From Salinarchaeum laminariae (lineage in GTDB: Archaea > Halobacteriota > Halobacteria > Halobacteriales > Salinarchaeaceae): a DNA stretch of 64,000 nucleotides. A program made the position numbers and the translations under genes. Location: contig NZ_CP096270.1 in the NCBI RefSeq assembly GCF_023204835.1, positions 992,001 to 1,056,000 of the forward strand, read 5' to 3'. Positions 50,626-58,015 of the stretch are shown in pieces. Numbering within the stretch: position 1 is the first letter of the stretch; each line of letters starts with the position of its first letter. The notes below the pieces were generated by a model, which searched no databases, had not been told where the DNA came from, and saw nothing but the letters and a program-made list of their open reading frames with translations.

Positions 50626-53172
50626 ATGACTGACGACGCCCCGGACGACGCAGCGGGAGCCGACTCCCCGGCCGCCGATCCCGCTGCTGGCGATCCTGTG
50701 GTTGACGACTCCGCGCCCGTCGATCCCGCGGCAGCCGATCCGGCGAGCGACGCTGGGTCGACCGCCACGGTCGACGTTCGCCTCTCGGTCCCCACGATGG
50801 ACTGCGCTTCGTGTGCGACCACCGTCGGGAACGCACTCGACGAAATCGACGGAATCCTCGAGTATCAGACGCTCCCGGCGACCGGTACCGTGACGATCAC
50901 CTACGACGAGACGGCGGTTTCCGCAGCGACGATCGTCGAGGGGATCGAGTCCGCTGGCTACGAGGTCGTCGATCCGCCGACTGGAGCGGGAAGCGGCGAC
51001 GCGGGGACCGCCGCTGGCGATCGTGCGAATGGGGACGGCACCGCCAGCGGGCACGCAGATGCTGCCGGCTCCGGTGGCAGTCTCTGGACGAGCCCGCGGG
51101 CGCTGAAAACCCTCGGTGCAGGCATCCTCCTCGCCTTCGGGCTCGCACTCGAGTTCCCGCTCTCGGGCTCGAACCCCCACGTCGCGGATCTGCTGGGCAG
51201 CGAGTTGCATCTCGCGGACGCACTGTTCCTCGCTGCGGTCGCGACCGGTGGCCAGGAGATCTTCCGGGGCGGCTACGTCTCCGCCAGACAGCTGAGCCTC
51301 GACATCGACTTCCTGATGTCGACCGCGATCGTCGGCGCGATCGTCGCGAGCGTCGGGTTCGGCGAGGCGCTCTACTTCGAGGCCGCGACGCTCGCCGTGC
51401 TCTTCTCGATCGCGGAGCTGCTGGAGACCGCGTCGATGCAGCGGGCGCGCAGCTCATTCGAGGAGCTGATCGAACTTTCGCCCGACGAGGCGACAGTCCG
51501 GCGGGACCCCGCGACGACCGACGGGAGTGTGGGCTCCGAACGAGCGAGCGGGGAGCGCGAGCGACCCGCGAGCCGCGACGCTACCGAAGTGACCGTTCCG
51601 GTCGACGAGCTGGTGGTGGGCGACGTCGTGATCGTTCGCCCCGGCGAGAAGATCCCGGCGGACGGCGCGGTCGTCGACGGCGAGAGCGCGGTGAACCAGG
51701 CGCCGATCACCGGCGAATCCGTTCCAGTCGACAAGACCGTCGGTGACGAGGTGTACGCCGGGACGATCAACGAGGAAGGCTATCTGGAGATCCAGGTCAC
51801 CTCGGCCGCTGGCGAGTCGACGCTCTCCCGGATCGTCGAACTCGTCGAGGACGCTCAGGCGAACAAGACAGAGCGCGAGCAGTTCGTCGAGCGGTTCGCG
51901 AGCTACTACACGCCCGCAGTCGTCGCGTTCGCGATCCTCGTGACGCTCGGAACGCCGTTCGTGATGGGCGTCACCTGGCCGACGGCGGTCGTCTACGGGC
52001 TGACGCTACTGGTGCTCGCCTGCCCCTGTGCGTTCGTCATCTCCACGCCCGTCTCGGTGGTTTCGGGCATCACCAATGCCGCGAAACACGGCGTGTTGAT
52101 CAAGGGCGGCAACCACCTCGAGGCGCTGGGTGCCGTCGACGCGGTGGCTTTCGACAAAACCGGGACGCTGACGAAGGGCGAACTGACCGTCACCGACGTC
52201 GTTCCGCTGAACGGCAACGACGAGGACGACATCCTGCGCTGTGCGCAGGGGCTGGAGGCTCGCTCGGAGCATCCCATCGGCGAGGCGATCGTCGCGGAAG
52301 CCGGCGCGGCAGGGGTGGCGTCGGGCGAGCGCGAGGTCGAGGCCTTCGAGAGCATCACCGGCAAGGGCGTCCGCGCGGAGCTGGACGGTGAGCCCCACTT
52401 CGCGGGCAAACCCGACCTCTTCGACGAGCTCGGTTTCGACCTCTCACACGTTCACGCGACGACGGACGGCGGGGTCGTGACCCGAACGGCCCAGCAGCTC
52501 TGTGAGCGGAACAACTGTCTCGACCTGCTCGACGGGCTGGTCCCCCAGCTCCAGTCCGAGGGCAAGACCGTCGTGCTGGTCGGGACCGAAGACGAACTGG
52601 AGGGCGTCATCGCGGTCGCCGACGAGGTCCGCCCCGAGGCCACGCGCGCGATCAGTGCGCTCCGGGAGCTGGGCGTCGAGCGGACCGTCATGCTCACCGG
52701 CGACAACGAACGGACCGCCAACGCGATCGCCGAGCGGGTCGGCGTCGACGAGTTCCGCGCGGAGCTGCTGCCCGAAGAGAAGGTCGCGGCCGTCGAGGAG
52801 CTCGACGCGGAAACGGACGGTGGGGTGGCGATGGTCGGCGACGGGATCAACGACGCCCCCGCGCTCGCGACGGCGACCGTCGGCGTGGCGATGGGCGCGG
52901 CGGGCACCGACACCGCGTTGGAGACTGCCGACGTCGCGCTGATGGGCGACGACCTCTCACGGCTGCCCTATCTCTACGAACTCGCCGGGGACGCCAACGG
53001 CGTGATTCGACAGAATATCGTCGCCAGCCTCGCCGTGAAGGCCGGGCTCGCGGTCGCGGTCCCCTTCGGACTGGTGCCGATCTGGCTGGCCGTCCTGGCG
53101 GGTGACGCCGGGATGACGATCGGCGTGACCGGGAACGCGATGCGGCTCTCGCGGGTGGAGCCGGGAGAGTAG
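50626..53172 (+). CDS. Heavy-metal translocating P1B-type ATPase (Zn/Cd/Pb-like)
   Basis: This 848-residue ATPase has a 45-residue Ala/Asp/Pro lead, then a heavy-metal-associated domain with MDCASC (Cys at about 60 and 63). TM helices are followed by the actuator motif TGES, the CPC metal motif (ACPCAF, about 466-468), phosphorylation motif DKTGTLT (Asp about 510), HP locus SEHPIGEA, and GDGINDAP. The MDCASC form and CPC favour Zn/Cd/Pb specificity over copper (MxCxxC with CPH), but this needs the TM8 residues to decide. It exports metal. It belongs with the nearby putative exporter by context. Confidence 0.9.
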   Translation: MTDDAPDDAAGADSPAADPAAGDPVVDDSAPVDPAAADPASDAGSTATVDVRLSVPTMDCASCATTVGNALDEIDGILEYQTLPATGTVTITYDETAVSAATIVEGIESAGYEVVDPPTGAGSGDAGTAAGDRANGDGTASGHADAAGSGGSLWTSPRALKTLGAGILLAFGLALEFPLSGSNPHVADLLGSELHLADALFLAAVATGGQEIFRGGYVSARQLSLDIDFLMSTAIVGAIVASVGFGEALYFEAATLAVLFSIAELLETASMQRARSSFEELIELSPDEATVRRDPATTDGSVGSERASGERERPASRDATEVTVPVDELVVGDVVIVRPGEKIPADGAVVDGESAVNQAPITGESVPVDKTVGDEVYAGTINEEGYLEIQVTSAAGESTLSRIVELVEDAQANKTEREQFVERFASYYTPAVVAFAILVTLGTPFVMGVTWPTAVVYGLTLLVLACPCAFVISTPVSVVSGITNAAKHGVLIKGGNHLEALGAVDAVAFDKTGTLTKGELTVTDVVPLNGNDEDDILRCAQGLEARSEHPIGEAIVAEAGAAGVASGEREVEAFESITGKGVRAELDGEPHFAGKPDLFDELGFDLSHVHATTDGGVVTRTAQQLCERNNCLDLLDGLVPQLQSEGKTVVLVGTEDELEGVIAVADEVRPEATRAISALRELGVERTVMLTGDNERTANAIAERVGVDEFRAELLPEEKVAAVEELDAETDGGVAMVGDGINDAPALATATVGVAMGAAGTDTALETADVALMGDDLSRLPYLYELAGDANGVIRQNIVASLAVKAGLAVAVPFGLVPIWLAVLAGDAGMTIGVTGNAMRLSRVEPGE

Positions 53173-53358
53173 ACGCAGTCGAGGATGCAGAAGATGTCGG
53201 AGCAGGAGATGGTGTAGCAGTAGAGCCAGTAGAAGGGTAGTAGCAGTAGAGTCAGTAGGGTGTGAGGCAGTCGACGACGTAGACGTAGTACGAACTGTAC
53301 GAGGTCGTCGAACGTGGTTCAATCGCGGCCGAGTACTGGGTCGTGCAGTCGTCGCTGG
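53173..53358. other. GTAG-rich spacer downstream of the P-type ATPase
   Basis: About 185 bases, unusually rich in short GTAG/GCAG repeats on the + strand (for example GTAGCAGTAGAG near 53215-53255). This is strongly purine-biased and unlike neighbouring DNA. It lies between the ATPase stop and the VapC stop, so it is convergent. No gene seen. Confidence 0.45.
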
Positions 53359-53757
53359 CTACCAGGTCACGACCTGGAGTCCATCGACTGCCTCGAAATC
53401 GTCCGTGTCGGCAGTAACCACGGGCTCGTTGTAGACGAGTCCGGTTGCCGCGATCGTCGCGTCCCGAAACCCGATGTCCGGTTTCTCGTCGTGTTCGAGA
53501 TGGACTCGGAACTCCGTTCCGGCTCGTCGTGCGATGTTCGCGTCGACATCGACGATCGGGAGGTTGCCGATCAGCTCCTCGTACTTCCGGGCGTTCCGGT
53601 TCGGACGCTTTCCGGCGCCCACAGATACGTACAGTTCCGTGAGCGTCGTCGCGGGAAGTCGCTGGGGAATACCTGCTGCCTCCTGTTCTCGGGCGAGCGC
53701 GATCGCGTCGTCGTCACCCTCGTCCAGGGCGATGAGAAACGACGTATCGAGGATCAT
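53359..53757 (-). CDS. vapC: VapC-type PIN-domain toxin
   Basis: This 132-residue PIN protein has acidic active-site residues at Asp4 (MILDTS), Glu41 (TLTELY), Asp99 (FRDATIA) and Asp117/119 (TADTDDF). PIN toxins cleave tRNA or rRNA when the antitoxin is lost. ATG 53757 overlaps the antitoxin stop (ATGA). The reverse-strand gene ends 185 bases from the P-type ATPase. Confidence 0.87.
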   Translation of the reverse strand: MILDTSFLIALDEGDDDAIALAREQEAAGIPQRLPATTLTELYVSVGAGKRPNRNARKYEELIGNLPIVDVDANIARRAGTEFRVHLEHDEKPDIGFRDATIAATGLVYNEPVVTADTDDFEAVDGLQVVTW

Positions 53758-53999
53758 CCGTCGTCGATCCCGAGCTGTTCGCGGAGTTCCGCCGTCTCCT
53801 CGGCGTCGATGCGATCCATTTCGTCCAGTTGCTCCCGATGGGCCTCGATTTCAGACTGCGATCGCCCGGTTCCCCACTCGGAAAGCCGCCAGTCGGACAC
53901 CATCCGGTCGATCGCGTCGCTAAACGTCTCGTCGTCGCGCTTTCCGTCCGCGATTTCGGCGTACACGTCGTCGTCGAGACGAATCTGCTTCGACCCCAT
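53754..53999 (-). CDS. vapB: VapB-type antitoxin (DUF217-like)
   Basis: This 81-residue protein starts at ATG 53999 with MGSKQIRLDDDVYAEIAD, a short ribbon-helix-helix-like DNA-binding segment, then RKRDD-like ETFSDAIDRMVSDW. The acidic C-terminal half (IEAHREQLDEMDRIDAEETA) would wrap the toxin. Together with the overlapping vapC it forms a classical archaeal VapBC pair. Autoregulation is typical of the family. Confidence 0.84.
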   Translation of the reverse strand: MGSKQIRLDDDVYAEIADGKRDDETFSDAIDRMVSDWRLSEWGTGRSQSEIEAHREQLDEMDRIDAEETAELREQLGIDDG

Positions 54000-54116
54000 G
54001 CTGTAAACGTCGTTGACAACCACAATGAATCTGTTGCCGGATGCACTCTCGTCGCTCTCCGTGGGCCGATGCGATTCGGCGGGACACCCAAGTGAGTGCC
54101 CCACCTCCTCCCGGCC

Positions 54117-54650
54117 ATGAAGATCTACACCGGCCGTGGCGACGAGGGAATGACCGACCTCCGAGACATGTCCCGCGTCTCGAAGACGAGCCCGCGGATC
54201 GAGGCCTACGGTACGGTCGACGAACTCAACGCCGTCGTCGGGACCGTCCGTCCCTCTGCGTTCGAGGACGTCGAGGAGGCGCTGGCGGCGATCCAGAACC
54301 ACCTCCACGTCGTGCAGGCCGACTTCGCGAACCCCGATCCCGAGGAGGGCGATCCGGTCGTGCGAGAGGAGCACGCGGACGAGCTAGAGGCGTGGATCGA
54401 CGAGTTCCAGGACGAACTCGAACCTCTGGAATCGTTCATTCTCCCCGGAGGGTCCGACGAGGGCGCGAAACTGCATCAGGCACGGGCAGTGAGTCGGCGA
54501 GCCGAGCGGCGGGCTGTGGATTTCGCCTCGCAGGAGGGCGCCAACGAGGCCGCGATGGTCTACCTGAATCGGCTCTCCGATCTGCTGTTCGTGATGGCCC
54601 GGCTCGTGAATCAGCGGGAAGGCGTCGAGGAAGAGAACCCGACGTATTGA
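54117..54650 (+). CDS. PduO-type cob(I)alamin adenosyltransferase
   Basis: This 177-residue protein has an N-terminus MKIYTGRGDEGMTDLRDMSR, giving the ATP-binding glycine/threonine region. EAYGTVDELNAVVGTVR follows (helix with the conserved Asp-Glu-Leu-Asn), and LPGGSDEGAKLHQARAVSRRAERR is the cofactor-binding signature. It makes adenosylcobalamin from cob(I)alamin. ATG 54117 begins at the conserved lead; the upstream extension in frame is not family-like. A repeat copy (R2) starts 45 bases after its stop. Confidence 0.9.
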   Translation: MKIYTGRGDEGMTDLRDMSRVSKTSPRIEAYGTVDELNAVVGTVRPSAFEDVEEALAAIQNHLHVVQADFANPDPEEGDPVVREEHADELEAWIDEFQDELEPLESFILPGGSDEGAKLHQARAVSRRAERRAVDFASQEGANEAAMVYLNRLSDLLFVMARLVNQREGVEEENPTY

Positions 54651-54694
54651 TCGGGGATGCGTGCTGGAGGGGCAGCAAATTGGAAGGGCCGCTT

Positions 54695-54864
54695 GGAAGC
54701 CCCCGACCGCTCGGCGATCCTAACTCGTTGCGCTCCTCGGCTCGCTTCACTCGCCTGCGGTGCTTACGTCGTTACGATCGCCGAGCGGTCGGCCCCTTCC
54801 ATTTCCGGAAGAGCAAGCTCTTCCGGCCTTCGCAGCATCACAGATCCTGCTCAGTCCCACCCGA
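54695..54864 (+). repeat. Dispersed structured repeat, copy R2
   Basis: GGAAGCCCCCGACCG through CAGTCCCACCC. A 15-base perfect stem GACCGCTCGGCGATC (54705-54719) pairs with GATCGCCGAGCGGTC (54776-54790), closing the core. A second hairpin with arms CCGGAAGAGC/GCTCTTCCGG is at 54805-54826. It is the left member of an inverted pair with R3. Confidence 0.78.
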
Positions 54865-54882
54865 TTCCGTTGGGTCGGTTCT

Positions 54883-54932
54883 GAGCACGATGGATCCCCG
54901 TTCGGCTGAACTCGACGGGGATCCAGGTGCTC
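54883..54932. repeat. Long hairpin and adjoining palindrome between R2 and R3
   Basis: Arms GAGCAC...ATGGATCCCCGT and ACGGGGATCCA...GTGCTC form a stem of about 17 pairs with one bulge and a 13-base loop. Immediately downstream GTGGACCGGTCCAC (54939-54952) is a perfect 14-base palindrome. Both lie exactly in the gap between the inverted R2 and R3 copies. Confidence 0.6.
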
Positions 54933-54975
54933 CGCTCTGTGGACCGGTCCACCGAGCTACGCTCCTGGGAACCAC

Positions 54976-55107
54976 GATGGGTGGGGCTTCGGAAGGGGCC
55001 GACCGCTCGTCGTGTTCCACCGACGCAAGCACCGGAGCCGAACGAGCGTAGCGAGTGAGGCGAGGAGCACAGCGAGGTAGAACCGTCGAGCGGGAGGGGG
55101 CTTCCGT
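54976..55107 (-). repeat. Dispersed structured repeat, copy R3 (inverted, short)
   Basis: Read on the minus strand it begins GGAAGCCCCCTCCCGCTCGA and includes CGGTGCTTGCGTCG and CGGTCGGCCCCTTCC, ending CCCCACCC. It lacks the 3' hairpins present in R2, R4 and R5. Its outer flank reads GGCAAACAGC on the minus strand, like the flank of R1. It faces R2. Confidence 0.72.
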
Positions 55108-55177
55108 ACATGGTCGCTGTTTGCCCGGAGAAAAATTGACGACGTCCAAATCCTCCACAACCACTCTACCCTAGCCG

Positions 55178-56059
55178 CTACTCCAGGGCGTCGAAGGTCT
55201 TCTCCGCCCACTTCACCGCAAACGGAGCTCCCCGATTTCGGTATGCTTCGGTGTCGAGCGCGGCATATGGCGCTGGCAGCTCCAGCGCGTGCTTGACTGC
55301 CGCGCAGGCCAGCTCCGCGGCGTCGGGGAACTCGGTCTCGCCACGAGCGACCTCGCCAGCGAGGCCGTCGAGTCGGCCCTCCAGGCGATCCCCGGCGTCC
55401 TGCCAGGCGTCGCCGAGGGATGCCAGCTCGTCGGTGTCCGCGCCGCCAGCCTCGCCCGAATCGACCCACTCCCCGAACACGTCCCGCGTGTGCAGCCCCA
55501 GCCAGGCGTCGTACAGCGCCGCTGCGAGCTGGTAGGTGCCGGCGGGACCGAGCGGCGTCGCGTCGGCCAGCTCGGGGTAGTGGCCGCGGAAGAATCCCAG
55601 GAAATGTTCGGGTGGCACGCTCGTCGCGGGCGGCAATCCGGGGCCACCCGTCTCGACGCTCTCGTCCTCTGCGCCAGGGACACTCACGTCCAGCCCGAGG
55701 CTCACCAGCGCGTCGGCGAGCAGGAAGTCGACGAATGAGTCGGGCGACCCCTCGATTCGGGGCTTGACCAGCACCACCGGGGGCTCGGTCTGCCGCGTCC
55801 AAGCGATGCTACCATCGCCCGGCGCGCCGATCGTGAACTCGCTCCCGGCGTACTGGGCCAGCAGCGCCGGCGAATCGGCTGGCAGCCAGCTCGATGGGTA
55901 GCTGTGGGGCTGGAGCCGGTCGACGAGCAGGCCGAGATCCTCCGCGACCGCCGGATCCAGCGTCTCGAAATCCGTCTCGACGTCGAGGACCAGCGCCTCC
56001 GGGGCGTGGGCCTCGCGGACGGCCTCGACTGCCGGCGACAGCGCCCGCTCGCTGAACAT
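55178..56059 (-). CDS. Hypothetical haloarchaeal protein, 293 residues
   Basis: ATG 56059. The protein is acidic, mostly helical in its second half, with segments APEALVLDVETDFETLDPAV, HSYPSSWLP and ALLAQYAGSEFTIGAPGDGS, then TYQLAAALYDAWLGLHTRDV. No TM helix, signal, metal or nucleotide motif was recognised. It is preceded by a 28-residue membrane-peptide gene whose stop overlaps its start, suggesting co-translation. It lies between the R2/R3 and R4/R5 repeat pairs. The family looks haloarchaeal-specific; function not known. Confidence 0.7.
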   Translation of the reverse strand: MFSERALSPAVEAVREAHAPEALVLDVETDFETLDPAVAEDLGLLVDRLQPHSYPSSWLPADSPALLAQYAGSEFTIGAPGDGSIAWTRQTEPPVVLVKPRIEGSPDSFVDFLLADALVSLGLDVSVPGAEDESVETGGPGLPPATSVPPEHFLGFFRGHYPELADATPLGPAGTYQLAAALYDAWLGLHTRDVFGEWVDSGEAGGADTDELASLGDAWQDAGDRLEGRLDGLAGEVARGETEFPDAAELACAAVKHALELPAPYAALDTEAYRNRGAPFAVKWAEKTFDALE

Positions 56060-56145
56060 CAGACCAGGTACGTGCCGACCAGCGCCAGCGTCAGGACCGC
56101 CGCGATGACGACCGTCGAGAGCACGATCTTCGTGGGCTCGCTCAT
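56059..56145 (-). CDS. Single-TM membrane peptide, 28 residues
   Basis: ATG complement 56143-56145, TGA complement at 56059-56061, overlapping the ATG of the downstream gene (TGATG). It encodes a short charged lead (MSEPTK), one hydrophobic helix (IVLSTVVIAAVLTLALVG) and a short tail (TYLV). The overlap and a clean TM pattern make it a likely real gene. Its tight link suggests a small membrane partner or membrane tether for the 293-residue protein. Confidence 0.62.
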   Translation of the reverse strand: MSEPTKIVLSTVVIAAVLTLALVGTYLV

Positions 56146-56256
56146 GCGAAATCGTGCGTGGGGCTCGGTGAAACGCTTTCCGATCGCTCGTACGGCGAGG
56201 GGTGGGGTAGTGGGAAGTAATTCACCCCCGTGTGGGCTCTACTGAAGGGGATGCCC

Positions 56257-56480
56257 GAAAGCCCCCGGGCGCTCGATGCGCCGTCGGAGCAAGCTCCGAC
56301 GAGGTCACACTCGCTTCGCTCGCGTGACTCCCGGGGCTCGATGCGCTCCTCAGTCGCTTCGCTCCCTGCGGTGCTTTCATCGCCCGGGGACAGCCGAGCC
56401 ACCCGGCCCCTTTCGATGTGCCGGAAGATCGGAGATCTTCCGTACCTCGCGAAATCGAAGATTTCGCTCAGTCCCACCCA
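56257..56480 (+). repeat. Dispersed structured repeat, copy R4
   Basis: GAAAGCCCCCGGGCG to CAGTCCCACCC. It includes GTCGGAGC/GCTCCGAC at 56283-56300, GTCAC/GTGAC at 56304-56328, the GCGGTGCTTTCATCG box, the CGGCCCCTTTC box, and two 3' hairpins at 56422-56442 (CGGAAGATC/GATCTTCCG) and 56449-56467 (GCGAAATC/GATTTCGC). It is the left partner of R5. Confidence 0.78.
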
Positions 56481-56620
56481 CAGCCACAGCAACCTCGTCC
56501 TCCCCAACCTCCTCCTTCGCTTCGCTCAGTCGTCCCTCGCACGCTACTCGGGTGCTGACGCACCCGCGAAACGCGCGCCACCGCTACCTACCGAGCTTCG
56601 CTCGATTACACAAATTCCAG
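56481..56620. other. Spacer between inverted repeats R4 and R5
   Basis: This spacer of about 140 bases is pyrimidine-rich at its left part (CCTCCTCCTTCGC) with GC-rich short inverted motifs further on (GGGTGCTGACGCACCC at about 56549-56564). No gene is visible. Confidence 0.4.
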
Positions 56621-56798
56621 GGTGGGGCTGAGCGAGAGCGAAGCTCTCGCGAGGTACGAAGGATCGGAGATCCTTCGATACTCCGGAAGGGGCCGACCGG
56701 TCGACGAAGGACGACGACGCAAGCACTGGACCGAGCGAACGAAGTGAGCGAGGGAAGCGCGCAGCGAGTCGCCCGAGTCGAGCGGGAGGGGGCTTCCG
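56621..56798 (-). repeat. Dispersed structured repeat, copy R5 (inverted)
   Basis: On the minus strand it starts GGAAGCCCCCTCCCGCTCGA, contains CAGTGCTTGCGTCG and CGGTCGGCCCCTTCC and ends CAGCCCCACCC. Its 3' hairpins are at 56657-56677 (CGAAGGATC/GATCCTTCG on the plus strand) and 56632-56650 (GCGAGAGC/GCTCTCGC). The same positions carry different stem sequences in R4, yet both pair. Confidence 0.78.
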
Positions 56799-56934
56799 TG
56801 GCTGCCTGTTGTCGAGTAGATTCCTGCGCTCCACTCCCTCGGTTTCCACGCACGTTTTTCTCGCCGGGCGTCGTCGCTTCGCACGTCATGGCACGACGAC
56901 CCACGTCACCTCTCAACACTATAGGTGATCCTCG

Positions 56935-57933
56935 ATGAACGACTCGCTCACGAACCTCCTCGCGCTCGCGATCACGATGGTCGTCGCAGCGATGACGGCG
57001 GCGGTCGGCGTGATTCTCTTCTGGTATCTCCCTGGATCGACCACGGAACTGCTCGGGGTGTTGCTCGCGATCGGCGCGACGATTCTCGGGCTCCGCGTGG
57101 GTCGCTCGATCGCCAGCAACGCCCTCAGCTCCTACGACGTCGCGGAGGTTGGGGTCGAGGGGCCGATCGTGCGCGAGGACGGCGGCTCGCCGCTCCCCTC
57201 GGCACCGTCCTCGGCGCCGGCGGACGAGATCGTCGAGCAGATCGAGCGCGCCGACGAGGACGGTGCGGTCGATGCACTCCTCTTGCACCTGAACACGCCC
57301 GGGGGCGAGGTCGTCCCGAGCGAAGACGTCCGGGCGGCGGCCGAGGAGTTCGACGGGCCGACGATCGCGTACACGAGCGACCTCTGTGCCAGCGGCGGGA
57401 TGTGGATCGCCAGCGGCTGCGACGAGCTCTGGGCACGCGAGGGCTCGATGGTGGGCTCCGTCGGCGTCCGGTTCTCTCAGACGCGCTTCGACGAGTTCGC
57501 CGAGGAGCACGGCATCAGCTACGAGGGGATCGTCTCCGGCGAGTTCAAGGACGCCTCCGGGGCGCCGTTCAAACCCCTCGAGGACGCGGAACGCGAGTAC
57601 CTCCAGGGGCTCTCCGACGCGTGGTACGAGCAGTTCGTCGACCGCGTCGCCGACGCGACCGGTCTCGACGCCGAGACGGTCCGGGATACCGAGGCGAAGG
57701 TCTATCTCGGCACCGACGCGGCGGAGCTCGGCTTCGTCGACGAGTTGGGTGATCGCGACGCCGTCGAGCTGACCCTCGCCGAGGAACTGGACCGACCCGA
57801 GGTCAGCGTCGAGCGGTTCGAACCCCAGCGTTCCTTCCCGCAGCGGCTCCAGGGCGGGACGGCCGCCATCGCGTACGCCTTCGGCGCGGGACTCGCCTCG
57901 GTCGTCTCCGGGGACCGACCCGAGATGCGGTAA
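56935..57933 (+). CDS. sppA: S49-family signal peptide peptidase SppA
   Basis: The protein is 332 residues. Two N-terminal TM helices (NLLALAITMVVAAMTAAVGV, then LLGVLLAIGATILGLRVG) precede the protease domain. The nucleophile is Ser153 in CASGGMWIAS, the general base is Lys205 in GEFKDASG, and LLLHLNTPGGEV and VGSVGVRFSQ are family landmarks. It degrades residual signal peptides in the membrane. An SD-like AGGTGATC lies about 8 bases before ATG 56935, so it is leadered. It starts 140 bases after repeat R5. Confidence 0.9.
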   Translation: MNDSLTNLLALAITMVVAAMTAAVGVILFWYLPGSTTELLGVLLAIGATILGLRVGRSIASNALSSYDVAEVGVEGPIVREDGGSPLPSAPSSAPADEIVEQIERADEDGAVDALLLHLNTPGGEVVPSEDVRAAAEEFDGPTIAYTSDLCASGGMWIASGCDELWAREGSMVGSVGVRFSQTRFDEFAEEHGISYEGIVSGEFKDASGAPFKPLEDAEREYLQGLSDAWYEQFVDRVADATGLDAETVRDTEAKVYLGTDAAELGFVDELGDRDAVELTLAEELDRPEVSVERFEPQRSFPQRLQGGTAAIAYAFGAGLASVVSGDRPEMR

Positions 57934-58015
57934 CCAGATTTCTGCCCAGGATCCGTCAGACGGCCGAGCGATCGGGCCGTCATCGTTTTTCCTCCCGCGC
58001 GAGTTAGATATTGCA

